From Haberlea rhodopensis (lineage: Eukaryota > Streptophyta > Magnoliopsida > Lamiales > Gesneriaceae): a stretch of 64,000 bases of DNA. This document shows, in pieces, positions 1 to 11,304 of the stretch. Where the stretch lies: the NCBI GenBank assembly GCA_907163345.1, contig CAJQUN010000021.1, positions 1,426,001 to 1,490,000 of the forward strand, in the 5' to 3' direction. The number at the start of each line of letters is the position of its first letter. The first letter of the stretch is position 1. The position numbers were made by a program, and so were the translations under genes. The notes under the pieces are model-generated. The model ran no database searches. It saw nothing but the letters and a program-made list of their open reading frames with translations, and was not told the DNA's origin.

Positions 1-912
1 ATGTCTCCTATCCAGCTCCGTCAAGGTTGGTATAGCCTCTGGATAGGCCCTCCATATGAACAATTTGATCTTTTTCGTTATCTTTGCCTGCGAGATAAAC
101 ATCCAACTTCCATTCTCCACTGGTCTTGGGTAGATCCAGTGACATAGCTAGTACTCCTTTTTAGTTCACGTGCTAAGTGGTAGGCGCTTCTTAACGAAAA
201 ATATACATTCTTCGTATGTTGCCACACCATTGTGTCTTGGTATTGTAGTCACCCTAATGGTAAAGATATGATAATATTTGCGCCCTCTTCAGAAAAAAAT
301 ACGATTGATTAGGTCTCTATTCCATTCATTCAAATCTTTATCAATTAATTCATTCCCTTTAGCATCTCCGTCAAGTTCCCGACATGGTAAGAATACTTTG
401 AAGAGGTGTGGGCGTGGAATGCATTTATCTCCCCAAATTCGAATAGTTAACCATCTCCAATTCTCCATCTCATTCATGTTACCAATAAGGATTTAGCTGT
501 CATCATACTCTTCCATGTTAGAGATGCTAGGGACGTAGCAGTAGCCTCCAAAAAATGTTTTTTCGGGGAAACACTTAGACTTCAGAATTCTGCTAAGAAG
601 ACTCTCCGGATTAGTCGTAACCCGCTATCCATGTTTCGCAACCATGGCCATGTTAAATGCTATCAAGTCTCTAAGTCCCAACCCACCGAAATCTTTGCCC
701 TCACATAGGTCGTCCCAATGAATCTAGTGTATTCTTTTTAACCTTTGTCACCCCCAACAAAACTTCATAATAATTGACTCTGTGCTGCGTAGGACATAAT
801 CAGGTAACATGAAACATCCCACCGTGTATCCTTGTATTCTTGTCAAAACTCTATCTCGTAAACCACAAAAAACTCAGCTTTCGATTTTCCCACCACAGCT
901 GGTAAACCTAGG
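1..912 (-). pseudogene. LINE (L1-type) ORF2, C-terminal part, broken
   Basis: On the minus strand, conceptual translation in shifting frames gives the conserved tail of plant L1-type ORF2. Near the inner edge is LGLPAVVGKSKAE. A GGLGLRDL-type block follows at about 650-700, then ILKSKCFPE-like residues, and IFLWRA-like residues of the zf-RVT segment at about 20-60. A clean 62-residue stretch is at 289-477. Several frameshifts and stops show that it is dead. The upstream half (reverse transcriptase core) resumes at 27,770, so an LTR retrotransposon at 913-27,769 split one LINE in two. The 5' edge at 912 falls just after the point where the conserved K-Y-L-G-L-P motif breaks, and the K-H half of that motif ends the other fragment. 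The LINE runs off the window at base 1. Identity as a LINE is secure; clade assignment is by motif only. Confidence 0.85.
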
Positions 913-1333
913 TGTTACCTTGTTTTTTGGTTCGATTAGTAACAATAAATTTATATACGAGAAATAGATAGAACACAAGATTTTTTACGTGGAAAACCCG
1001 AGGGAAAAAACCACGGGGCCTAGTCCAATATAAATCCACTATAAATAAAGGAGTGATTTACATTGTGTTTCTCTACCAAAAAAATGAGGAAAACATGGAA
1101 AAAAATGGGAAGAAGGAGGGCTGCTCTTTAAAACCTACTGTTCCATTGATTTATTTTTGTTCATGGGCTTTGGTAAAAGTTGACGCCCTCTACTTAAGGC
1201 TAATGGGCTATTAATAAATAATGGAAAATGGGCCGGACTAGATGAGCCAGATTATAATGGTCTCTAGTATCTTATGAGACCGGGTCGAGCCCATAGATTT
1301 CGGGTCCAAACCGTACCGAATATCAGGGTATCA
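913..1333 (-). repeat. 3' LTR of the outer Tat-like element
   Basis: Plus-strand ends are TGTTACC and GGGTATCA. The stretch matches 27,324-27,769 along its length, including the shared block GGACTAGGCCC-like, the exon-like CCACGTAAAA segment, and the end GATATCAGGG(C/T)ATCA. It differs from the partner by many substitutions and small indels, which fits an old insertion. The ORF at 1274-1549 runs out of this LTR into the interior and resembles nothing known. Confidence 0.8.
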
Positions 1334-1348
1334 AGAGTATCCCCCTCT
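1334..1348 (-). other. Polypurine tract of the outer element
   Basis: On the minus strand AGAGGGGGATACTCT directly precedes the LTR start TGATACCC. A purine-rich tract just upstream of the 3' LTR is the plus-strand primer in LTR retrotransposons. It fixes the element's orientation as minus. Confidence 0.55.
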
Positions 1349-1689
1349 AGTCGAGCTAGAGTGGCTCTGTATCGACTCCAACTGGTTAGGCGAGGACCCG
1401 GATCGGTAGTAATCACAACTGCCAACCATGGTGTGACCTTGCGCCGTGCCGAGTTCCCAAGTCATGCTGTCGATAGAGCCATAACTATTCGAATGACGAT
1501 CTTTGATAAAATAGGCGGCTCGTATAGCCCATACGAGGAACCAGCTTAATCATAGTACTGAGCTTCTGTCAATAATAGCAGGTCGGACTGGGCAGTAAGA
1601 ATCCTAACCGAAGCTACTATAATCGAGAATTCCGAGCTGACAAAGGTGATCGAGAGATCCGAGGTGATAAAACTGAGCTAAGAAGCAAA

Positions 1690-2320
1690 TAAACATATAT
1701 CCAAACGGAATAAGAAATATTCCGAGCAGATAAAACAAATACGGACTATGTTTATCTTGGTTTGGCCGACCAGAGCAAATAAAGCTCGCCCGACCTGAGC
1801 TCTATAGATGATACAATAAGTGCAAGAATATCACCCAACCTGAGCTCCTGAGATAATGTATGAGAAAATAATACCCATCCGACCTGATGTGAACAAATAT
1901 TACTCGCCCGACCTGATCTGAGATAATATGTATGAGCAAAGTATGCTCGCCCGACCCGAGCTCCTGAGATAATGTATATGAGCTAATAATATTGGTCCGA
2001 CCTGAGCTGATCTGAGATCCGAGATAAGTAAGAGCAAATAATGTTCGCCTGAACTCCATAACCAATAAAGCCTAGCTCAGTTCCAGAGCAGATAGAACTC
2101 GCCGAACTCCAGAGCTAATAAACATCTTGACATCCAGAGCTTAATAAATATGTCATGCTGAGCAAACAAAATGCAGATGAGCTCCAAAAATGACCCATGT
2201 ACGGAGCAGATAAATCCGGGCTGATCTGAGCTCCATAAGTAATACCGAGCTGAGGAGTAAATAAAATTACGTGAGCTCCAGAGACAATCAATATGGAGCA
2301 AATAAGACTTTAGATTTTCG
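1690..2320 (-). repeat. Degenerate GAGCTC/TAATAAATATGAGC tandem repeat region
   Basis: Loose repeats of blocks such as CCCGACCTGAGCTCC followed by GATAATAAATATGAGCAGATA recur every 30-60 bases, with heavy divergence. A similar block recurs at 2940-3440. In reverse orientation, related sequence (GAGCTTTATTTGCTC) appears at 51,980-52,200. The region lies in the 3' untranslated part of the outer Tat-like element. Confidence 0.6.
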
Positions 2321-2379
2321 AAGCTAAGCAGACATGTTGTCTTGCAAGGATGACATGTTATCTCGGCCGGGATGACATG

Positions 2380-2935
2380 TTATCCGAGCAGGATTAACCT
2401 GCAATGACAACTTGAAATAATTCTACGTATAAAATTAAATAGAAAACAGAGCTGACATGTTCTCTTAGCAAGGCTGACCTGCAATAACAACTTGAAATAA
2501 TTCTACGGAATTAAATCTTAAACAGGGCTGACCCGTTATCTGTGCAGAGCTGACCTGCAATGACAACTAGAAATAATTCTATGGAATTAAATCTTAAACT
2601 TGGCTGACTTGTTACCTGTGCAGGGCTGGCCTGCAATGAAAACTAGAAATAATTATAAGTATAGAATTAAATCTTAAACAGGGCTGACATATTACCTGTG
2701 CAGAGCTGGCCTGCAATAACAACTAGAAATAATTCGAAGTATAGAATAAAATTTGAAACAGGGCTGACCTGTTTTCCGGGCAGGACTGAGATGCAATAAC
2801 AACTAGAAATAATTCTAAGTATAGAATTAAATCTTAAACATGGCTACCTATTTTCCGGGTAGGGCTGACCTGCAATAACAACTCTAAAAGAGTTCTAAAA
2901 TAATTCTAAATATAGAATTGAATAACAGGGCTGAC
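2380..2935 (-). repeat. 77-81 bp tandem repeat, about 7 copies
   Basis: The unit contains CAGGGCTGACCTG, then GCAATAACAACTAGAAATAA, then AGAATTAAATCTTAAA. Units start near 2450, 2522, 2598, 2677, 2758, 2839 and 2927. The period lengthens from about 74 to about 81 bp because of a short insertion in the later copies. It is non-coding and belongs to the 3' region of the outer element. Confidence 0.75.
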
Positions 2936-2939
2936 CTGT

Positions 2940-3440
2940 TTGAACTCCAAAGATAAAAAACCGAGCATATAAGTCTCACCCGACCTGAGTTCAGCTCATC
3001 TGTCCTGAACTCCAAAAATAATAAACTGAGAACATAAGATCGCCCGACCGGATCTCCAAATATAATAAATATGAGCAGATAATGCTCTCCCGACCTGAGC
3101 TCCAGAAATAATAGGCATGTGGAACAGATAAAGTTCATCTGAACTCCATAATCACTAGATGTGAGCAAATAAGAGCTCAGCTGAACTCCAAAGCTAAAGC
3201 GCATCCGAACTCCAGATTAATAAATGCGCGTGGGAGATAGAGCTCATCCGAATTCGCCAAGTGATAGATGTCCTGAAATCGTGAGCTGATAAAATGCTGA
3301 GCAAATAAAGCTCGTCCCATCTGATCCCAGATAATAAATATAAGCAGATAAGACATGTCCGGTCTGAACTCCAGATAATAAATATGAGCGAATGATTCTC
3401 GTCAGATCTGAACTCTGGGGCAGATTATGCAATAAAACTG
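2940..3440 (-). repeat. Second block of degenerate GAGCTCC repeats
   Basis: Blocks resembling CCTGAACTCCAAAAATAATAA and GAGCAGATAA recur about every 60 bases, interleaved with the same CGCCCGACC motif as at 1690-2320. The ~80-bp repeat array sits between the two blocks, so the arrays expanded independently inside one spacer. Confidence 0.55.
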
Positions 3441-3499
3441 TGCCTGGGCGGACCATAGCAGTAAATCTTTGTCTGGACGGACCATGACAATATATCTGT

Positions 3500-4445
3500 G
3501 TCAGGGCCTCATACACCTGGGCTTAAGCAATCAGGGCGGACCTGTGCTAATATTTGTCAGGGCCTCATACACCTGGGCTTAAGCAATCAGGGCGGACCTG
3601 TGCTAAATATTTTTCAGGGCCTCATACATCTGGGCTTAAGCAATCAGGGGCGGACCTATGCTAATATTTGCCAGGGCCTCATATACCTGAGCTTAAGCAA
3701 TCAGAGCGGACCCGTGCTAAATATTTGTCAAGGCCTCATACACTTGGGGTTGAGCAATCAGGACGGAAATGTGCTAATAAAATGACAGGGCCTCATACAC
3801 CCGGGCTTAAGCAATAAGGGCGGATCTGTGCTAGATATTTTCCAGGGTCTCATACACCTGGGCTTAAGCAATCAGGGCGGACCTGTGCTAATATTTGACA
3901 GGGCCTCATACACCTGGGCTTGAGTAATCAGGACAGACATGTGCTAAATATTTTCCAGGGCCTCATAAACCTGGGCTTAAGCAATCAGGGCGGATCTGTG
4001 TTAAATATTTGACAGGACCTCATACATCTGGGCTTAAGCAATCAGGGCGGACATGTGCTAATAAAATGCCAAGGCCTCATACATGGGTTTGAGCAATTAG
4101 GGCGGACCTGTGCTAAGTATTTGCAAGACCTCATACACCTGGGCTTAAGCAATCAGGGCGGACATATGCTAAATATTTGTCAGGGCCTCATATACCTGAG
4201 CTTAAGCAATCAGGGTGGATCTGTGCTAATATTTTGCCAATGCCTCATACACTTGGGCTTATGCAATAGGGCGGACCTGTGTTAATAAAATGCCAGGGCC
4301 TCATAAACCTGGGCTTATGCAACAGGGAGGACCTGTGCTAATAAAATGTCAAGGCCTCGTACACTTAGGCTTGAGCAATCAGAGCGGACATGCGCTGATA
4401 TTTTGCCAAGGCCCCATACATTTGTGCTTGAGCAATCTGGGCAGA
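3500..4445 (-). repeat. 57-bp tandem repeat, about 17 copies
   Basis: The unit reads CAGGGCCTCATACACCTGGG, then CTTAAGCAATCAGGGCGG, then ACCTGTGCTAATATTT. Copies start near 3503, 3560, 3617, 3675, 3731, 3785, 3842, 3899, 3955, 4013, 4070, 4126, 4183, 4240, 4297, 4350 and 4408. Since 57 is 19 codons, the array stays open in some plus-strand frames (3498-3785 and 4055-4285). These give a 19-residue repeat peptide that is very probably not a gene. Position and character fit the satellite-seeding 3' untranslated region of Tat-lineage elements. Confidence 0.85.
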
Positions 4446-4888
4446 CCTATGCTCCGGAGATAATAAATAAGAGCGTAATAGCCGAGCACCAAAAGCAACA
4501 CCTCCCATGCGAACTCCAACATCAATATATCCCAAGCAAATAGTTCACCCGGACACCAAAACCAATACAGATCCTGAGCTGATGAATAAGGCCTGCGAGA
4601 TTGCATGCCAAATCTGACGTACTAGGGGCTTATTGCTAGATTACATGCCCGAGTTGTGGTTATAGGGGCTTATTTTGCAAGATTGCATGCCCGAGCTCGA
4701 TGTAATAAAGTCGACCTGAAATAATGCAGCACAATTGCATATATAGGAATTTAAAATATCAGTTAGGAGGGAATAACCGTAAGCCGGGCATGCAGAGCGT
4801 CGAAGTTGAGGTCAATAGCTATGCTGAGTATCTCATGAGCTTGACGTAAAAGTGTTGCACTAATACATAAAAGACAACAAAAACAATC
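4446..4888. other. Non-coding spacer of the outer element
   Basis: Two to three diverged copies of a phrase with TAGGGGCTTATT and GATTGCATGCCCGAG occur at about 4590-4700. Nothing else recognisable lies before the TSD of the solo LTR. Confidence 0.4.
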
Positions 4889-4893
4889 CAAAA

Positions 4894-5726
4894 TGTTAGG
4901 ATCGGTCCGGAGTGTTTAGAGGGGGGGTGAATGAACACTCCTTTAAAAAATAATCCTTATTGATTTCTCTCGGGTTAGTGAGTTAAATCTATTTCTTAAT
5001 CAACTTCTGAGCAGAACAGACCACTGAATATAAGAGTGCGGAACGGTCTGTTCTTGACTAGTAAGAACGGCTTGATGGCTTAATGAGTCTAACTCAGTAC
5101 GGAATGAGAATAGACAGGATATGTTTCTGGAAGTTCGAAGGTGGTGTAATCCTTCTACGTCTCCCCTTCTTCCAATTAAGGAAGGATTCACTAGAAGACT
5201 TCGAGTAATACAACCACTTGTACAACCCCGATTCAGCTGGATTTATCCCACTACCAGACTGAAACTCCTAGTCTCTCGATCTGTTCAGACACAGACTGTC
5301 TGACAGTTACAATTGAATCTCACTCCTCTATCTTAGTATAAATACAAGAGACAGACTGATTTTGTCTATGCACACAATGATCCTATGACGATCAAATATT
5401 ACAATATGCTGTGCTTATGAAAACTTTGAGCAGACTGGTAAGATGATTATCTTTTAATGGCAGTTCTAGAATATATGGACTTGTAAGCTTGTGATGTTTT
5501 GTTTTCTTTTCGTTTCTTGATTGATTAGTCCTGTTTTCAGCTCTCTAGTTGCATTCTTATTTAGTCGTTTATACCAACGACATTATTTCTTTTTCTGTGC
5601 AACTCTTGACTCTGTTCAATCTCTGAACAAGCTTCAGTCTTATTCTTTTAGGCACTTTCTCTTCTGGTCTGTGTTTCGGCGTCTGTCAGGTAGGCTCTCC
5701 TTTGTCTTCTTACCTTTTAAGGTAAT
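4894..5726 (-). repeat. Solo LTR of SIRE-like copia family, first part
   Basis: Starting TGTTAGGATCGGTCCGGAG, this is the reverse complement of the LTR end seen at 30,822 and 49,173 in the full SIRE-like element. It includes the poly-purine/poly-C tract (a run of seven G at 4921-4927) and the GTGGTCTGTTCT block. The remainder is at 12,866-13,139 because an Athila-like element inserted here. Total LTR length without the insert is about 1,107 bp, against 1,115-1,133 bp in the full element. TSD CAAAA flanks the whole unit (4889-4893 and 13,140-13,144), with no internal region. This is therefore a solo LTR left by LTR-LTR recombination. Confidence 0.9.
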
Positions 5727-7280
5727 TGATGTGACTAGAAATAGACACATCTTTAGTGCTTAATTGTTTACGATTTGGTAGGTTTTGATAGATAATTTGA
5801 TACGTATGCTACCTAATCGTATATTTGTGTAATTGTAGGTACAATCGAAGAAAACGAGCTAAAAACGATGTGTAAAGACCAAGGGGAGACATGGACATGA
5901 CAAGGACTCAAAGTTGATCAAGAAAAGGGCAAAAATGTAATTTTGGAGGTGGCAATCGATCGCCCGGAAGAGGAAATCGATCGCCTATGGACAGAAACTT
6001 TTGCAACAAAAGTTACGGGTCAGCGATCGATCGCGAAGAATTGGCGATCGATCGCCAAAGTCTACTGGAGCTCGGCGATCGATCGCGATAAAGAGGCAAT
6101 CGATCGCCTCAAGAAATTCACTGAAAAATAAAAGCCTCGCGATCGATCGCCACACATCAGGCGATCGAGCGCCGAAGAGTCCGGAAATTTGGAAATTGAG
6201 TCTTTTCCCATGTTTAAAAGATTGTATCCCATATTTATCACTCCCATACCCTAAAACTCGAGATTAAGCCTCATTAGCAGTAGTTTTTGATAGTTTTTCA
6301 TACTCTTAGATTAATTTTAGATTTTATATTAATTTTCTTTCAAGTTTTCTTCAAGAACAACGAAGAACGGAACCGGAATCGACAAGCCGGAATCGTGATC
6401 CCTTTTATTAACTCTTTCTTCTTCTATTAGTTTGATGTTTCTTAGATTAATTTTGATTGTTGTTAATCTAGTTATGAGTAGCTAAATACTTTTGTGATTC
6501 TCGGTTGAGGAAAACGATACATTGGATGTTTACAATTCTTGTGAGATAAGTTTTGATTGTTGATTTGCATTGAGTATCAATTGTTTTTCTGATTTGATTG
6601 TCATAATTGTTATGCATGATTGTTGGCCTGATCACCTAGCTATTGTTCATACAATTTAAAGCTAAATTAGATATCAAATATGGAATCGTTTGATCCCTCT
6701 AATTTACGAAGCAACTAAGATTGATTAAATTCCGTTTGTGAGTTTGTTAAATTCTTAGGGAAAACAATTGACCAGATTAAACATAGACGCTTGGATTATG
6801 TTGTTTAGCTTCATCGATCTCACTAGTTCATATGCTATCATCGATTTAAATCTTAATCGCTTGTATTTTGATTGATTGTGTGATAAGGGTTAAACTAGAA
6901 CGCTTGGGCTACTTAACTAAACTTAAGGTGAGATAGGACTTTGATTATTGGAGTAAACGTCCACGATGAATATTCATATGGAAATTGAACCACTTGTGAA
7001 GATCGATGATCGAGATAGTAAACGCCAATTGTAAAGTTAACCAAAAACCGAGAATCACACTTTTCTCATGAGTTAATTCATTTAGATAATTTTGCATATA
7101 GTTTAATTTTGCATCGTAGTATTATTACTTTGACTTCAAAACCCCTTTTTATTTTTGTTTGCATAAGTTAACACAGAGATATAACCTTCCTCGTGGGATC
7201 GATCCCTACTCACGCTACTACATTCATTACTGTTATTAACTTGAGAGGGTTAATTTGGGCGTACGCGATAAACGCTACCA
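5727..7280 (+). repeat. 5' LTR of the Athila-like element
   Basis: Runs from TGATGTGACTAGAAATAG to GATAAACGCTACCA, immediately followed by the PBS. It carries the palindrome array at 5951-6173. It matches the 3' LTR closely except in the second half of that array. Confidence 0.93.
5951..6173 (+). repeat. GGCGATCGATCGCC palindrome array, four doublets (Athila 5' LTR)
   Basis: Eight 14-bp copies start at 5951, 5972, 6022, 6043, 6074, 6095, 6138 and 6160. They form four pairs with 21, 21, 21 and 22 bp between copy starts, and longer gaps between pairs. Copies 1 and 6 read GGCAATCGATCGCC, copy 4 is the perfect palindrome, and copy 8 is GGCGATCGAGCGCC. Linkers within doublets are 7-8 bases. Function is unknown; the same layout recurs in two Tekay-like LTR families. 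Confidence 0.9.
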
Positions 7281-7285
7281 AATTT

Positions 7286-7302
7286 TGGCGCCGTTGCCGG
7301 GG
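7286..7302 (+). other. Primer-binding site (Athila type, tRNA-Asp-like)
   Basis: TGGCGCCGTTGCCGGGG lies 5 bases after the 5' LTR end. This is the standard Athila PBS, usually described as complementary to the 3' end of tRNA-Asp. Confidence 0.85.
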
Positions 7303-7366
7303 AAGGCAATTACTTTTGTGTTAACGTCGTTTTATTTATTTCATTTTATACTACTGTGGTTTGTTG

Positions 7367-8161
7367 ATGAGTACAGGTGAACCCTCTGATCACGAAGAGA
7401 ATTTTTACTACGATCCTGAGATCGAGAGGACACTACATCGGAGAAGAAGAGAAGCAAGGTTACTTGAGGAAGAAGAAGAGAGGAACATGATGGCTGCGAA
7501 TCAAAGTTTGAGGCAGTTGGCGAATCCTAACTTGGATCAACAACCTCTCTGCATCACTTTCCCTGCTCTCGCAAACAACGTAAATTTCGAACTCAAATCT
7601 GGTTTGATTCATTTATTGCCATCTTTTCATGGTCTTGCAGGTGAGAACCCGCAAAAGCACTTGATGGAATTCCACGTAGTATGCACTACTATGAAGCCAG
7701 CTGGCGTGACGGAGGAGCAAATAAAACTGCGAGCCTTTCCATTCTCGCTAAAGGATGCTGCAAAGGATTGGTTATTCTACTTATCCTCCGGATCAATCAC
7801 CACGTGGACTGACTTGCAAAGAGTCTTTTTAGAGAAGTACTTTCCAGCTTCAAGGGCAACTAACATAAGGAAGGAGATCTATGGGGTGAAGCAATACCAA
7901 GAGGAGTCATTGCATGAGTACTGGGAACGGTTTAAGAAGTTGTGTGCAAGCTGCCCACAACATCAGATAAGTGAACACTTGTTAATTCAATATTTCTATG
8001 AAGGTTTGCTTTCTGGTGATAGGAACTTAGTGGATGCGGTGAGCGGAGGAGCTTTCATTGACAAGACAGCGGAGGAGGCAAGGAACTTAATAGCTAACAT
8101 GGTGGCCAACTCCCAACAATTTGGACATGTCGCCATGGACAACTGCCAAGAAAAGAGGTAA
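7367..8161 (+). pseudogene. Athila-like gag, N-terminal and capsid region
   Basis: Structural protein of the retrotransposon particle. The ATG at 7367 (MSTGEPSDHEENF) is preferred over upstream TTG codons. A charged N-terminus rich in R and E (about residues 20-45) is followed by the retrotransposon-gag domain. Its recognisable residues include HLMEFHVVC (about 100), LRAFPFSLKDAAKDWLFYL (about 122-140), and FLEKYFPASRATNIRKEI (about 155-172). The frame closes at TAA 8159-8161. The next conserved stretch (VSNLEQQLIDL) continues in another frame, so a frameshift ends it early. A complete Athila gag would continue through a zinc-finger segment into the ORF at 8247. The ORF is otherwise clean, so decay is mild. 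Confidence 0.85.
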
Positions 8162-8246
8162 ATGTATCCAATCTGGAACAACAATTGATAGACTTAACTT
8201 TTCTTGTGCGTAATCTTGCAGGTGGCAATGTGGGGAAGATGAAGCC

Positions 8247-9878
8247 GTGCGGAATCGGTCTAGCTGCAAACCATCCACTGATGCATGTCCATCACTACAA
8301 GAGACATCCACTGAGCACGTGAATGCAGCGGGAGGATTCCCAGGGCCACCACAAAGGAGTTATGACCATCCACCAAACAACTACAATCAAGGTTGGAGGG
8401 ACCATCCGAACCAAGTCTATGGGAACCCACAGATGCACCAACCTCCACCCTACAGACCGCCATATCAGCAACCTCCACCACCGCCTGTGCACCCTCCTTC
8501 TGACAGGTTAGAAAATATTATTAAAGTTATTGCTGAAAATAGCTTACAATTTCAACAGGAGACGAGGGCGAGCATCCATAGCTTGACTACTCAAATGGGT
8601 CAGATGGCAACAGCAATAAATCGCATTGAGTCTCAAAGATCAAACACTCTCCCGTCACAACCGGAGGTGAACCCCAGGGAGAATGTGAGCGCTATCACTT
8701 TGAAGATGAGCGAAGATACAGCTGAGGAGAAGGTGGTACTGATGCCACTCAAGCAAGAAGAGATGAAGGATATGGAGAAGGAGGTTGAAGAGCCCATAGA
8801 GGAGGAACCACGGGGTAAGTTCCCTAAATTTTCTGAATATAAAATTGAACCCCCATTCCCCCTTGCTTTTAAGGAAAATAGTAAAGATGAGGATATCAAG
8901 GAACTCTACGAGACTTTCCGACGATGTGAGGCAAACGCTCCACTACATGATGCCATGATGAAGATACCTCGATGTGCGAGATTTTTGAAGGAAGTTTGGA
9001 AAGCGGGTAAGAACAAGGAACACAAAGGGTGCCCCAAGATCAAACTAGGTGAGAATGTTTCGGCGGTCATCCAAAGAAACATTCCCACAAAATGCAAGGA
9101 CCCTGGTATGTTCTCTATTCCCTGTGTGATAGGAACCACTAGAATTGAGAAGGCAATGCTCGATTTAGGATCTTCCATTAATGTCATGCCTTACTCAATC
9201 TACACTCAACTGAAACCTGGACCTTTGAAAAGAAATAACACTGTGATTCAATTAGCTGATAAGTCCACGGTTATACCTAGCGGGATAGTAGAGGACATAC
9301 TTGTGCATGTAGAGAATTTGGTCTTCCCCGCCGATTTCTATGTTTTAGACATGGAAAATGGTGATCCATCTAGCCCCATTCTTTTAGGGAGACCATTCTT
9401 GAAAACATCAAAATCTGTGATCGACGTGAGTAGCGGCCTGTTAACAATAGAGTCTAATGGTAAAATTGCAAAATTTAATATCTATGAACCCATTAAAACT
9501 CACGAGCATTCTAGTTACGCTACTGATATAAATGATGCATATGATTCTCATTTTGATAATGATGAATTGTGGGAGATGGGAAAGGCTACTGATGGCCTTG
9601 ATGATAACGGAGGTATGGATTCTCATCCTGTGCATACTGTTCATACTATTGCTGCTTTATCTATTCATGATACTGCTGACTCTCGCTCTTCTCACTTGCA
9701 GAATCGTACCATTGAAAAGAAGCACCCCCCGGATCGACCACATCAAGCCACATATGTTGAAGGAGGAACAAGGACTGAGGACGCCCACTCAAAGGCGAAC
9801 AAACCGAAATTCAAGGGAATCAAGAAGATATTGAGGTGGAAGAAGAAGGATAGAGCGACACTGCATCAACCACCTTGA
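8247..9878 (+). pseudogene. Athila-like gag C-terminus plus aspartic protease, pol deleted
   Basis: The first residues are the end of the gag zinc-finger segment (TDACPSLQE). The upstream half, PCGI, is in another frame, and the CGIC motif reads CGIG. A P/Q/Y-rich linker and a coiled region (about 90-130) follow, then an acidic stretch, then a retropepsin-like domain. The active-site loop is LDLGSSINVMP (about residue 310), and the closing motif is SPILLGRPFL (about 380). Canonical Athila proteases have D-L-G-A-S, so the active site may be intact. After the protease the frame runs into a basic tail (KGIKKILRWKKKD) and stops at 9878. Reverse transcriptase, RNase H and integrase, which normally follow in frame, are missing. 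As the ORF begins at a GTG inside the broken finger, a separate start is doubtful. Confidence 0.8.
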
Positions 9879-11293
9879 TAGGGGGATAGCGTCTGGCCAC
9901 CGACGTTAAACAAAGGCGCTGCTTGGGGAGGCAACCCAAGGGGAGTTAGTTTCCCTTTCCTTTTATTTTATTGCTTTCATAGTTGAACTTTTCTTTTCTC
10001 TTGTCTTTTTGCCTTACATTGGGGACAATGTAAGATTTAAGTATGGGGGAGGGATTAGTAGTGTGTTATTGTTTTTCTTATTGCAAAAATACAAAAAAAT
10101 CAAAAATTTGAAAATTTTGAGCTCATAGTTAGTAATGAACACATGCTTAGAATCACTAGCCCATGATGAAACCTAATTGATATCATGCATGCTTTTGAAC
10201 ATAGGTGAATTGTTAACCTTGGAACACTTTGAATTCTAATGCAAAGTGTACTTTAACTTAGTAAGTTGAATATTTTGAGCACATTATTGTCATGAGTTGT
10301 GAAGTGTGCATAAATTAGTGAAGATTGTGTAAACTTTGTGATAGTCTTAAGAAGTCTCTAATACATGCTAGAACTTAACTACATGCTCTTTGAGGCGTAT
10401 GTCTAGACTACTTGCAAACATGAAAGTGATATAGGCGATCTTTGATGCGTTTGTGCCTTTCAAGCCTACCATGTAAACAAAATCATTCTCTAGTACCTAT
10501 TTTGAGCCTTAAATGTAAAAGAATGGGAGTATGCTAAGCATACTCAAGACCCCCATTCAACATTCTTTGACTAGCTTATCATCTTTCCCTAATGAGCCTA
10601 AATGTGATTCTAATCCATACCTTTTAAGGGAGTATGATGTATTTCATTCAAATGCACTTGGGAATCTTTGAAGTATATTTGTGAGCTTAATTGTCAAAAG
10701 AATGGAATACATGAAAGAAAAAGGGATGCCTTGAAAAAAATAGATAAAAATATGACTCCAAGGGGAGCCAAGGCACAAAAGAAGCAAAGTGTTGAAATAA
10801 ACCTTGTGAAAAAGAACAAAGGTGAAAAATTCATAAAGAAGAGAAGCTTTTAGTGTGCATTTCATCATACTCTCTTGTTTGAATATCCTTACCCTTTCTT
10901 TCATAAGCCAATACCTAGGCCAAGCTACAAGCTAATAAAGACCTACTTGATTTATGTTTGCAAAGTGGCTAAGATAGTGGAGAATAGTGTGCAAGTGAGC
11001 TTATACTTGTGTTAGTGTATGACTTGAACTATTATGGCTTTGCATATTTTGGATCTATAATTTGTACACAACACTTGTTTATGACCACACACACACGTTC
11101 ACTACTTCGTTGGGTACGAAATGTTTAGGGATTGAACTTGTTCCACTGTTAACTTTTCACCGCCGTTCATTATTATGCATGTTAAAATTGTTGAGGCATT
11201 AAAGTGAGGACAAGTTGCTTTGTTATGAACCTATGAGCCAAACAAAAATATTGTAGTTTTATTTATTTACTCGAGGTTGAGTAAAGAGTAAGT
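9879..11293 (+). other. Post-gag spacer of the Athila-like element
   Basis: No convincing ORF. It begins with the Athila-type spacer phrases GGCAACCCAAGGGGA and TTGGGGACAATG, which in complete elements lie after pol. Pol therefore seems to have been removed precisely between protease and spacer. At 10,038-10,052 TAAGTATGGGGGAG duplicates the purine tract that precedes the 3' LTR. The rest is AT-rich. Confidence 0.6.
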
Positions 11294-11304
11294 ATGGGGG
11301 AGTT
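11294..11304 (+). other. Polypurine tract of the Athila-like element
   Basis: ATGGGGGAG directly precedes the 3' LTR start TGATGTGAC. This is the plus-strand primer, by position. Confidence 0.75.

Noticed and set aside
1274..1549. 91-codon ORF considered as a small gene
   Set aside because: It begins inside the LTR of the outer element, runs against the element's direction and has no recognisable feature.
3498..4285. Repeat-peptide ORFs over the 57-bp array considered as a secreted or structural repeat protein
   Set aside because: No signal peptide, the frame is lost between copies, and the region is the 3' spacer of a minus-strand element.
5951..6173. Palindrome arrays considered as CRISPR-like repeats
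   Set aside because: Repeats are only 14 bp, imperfect, with spacers of 7-8 and 16-36 bases. They lie in LTRs of plant retrotransposons, and no cas genes are present.
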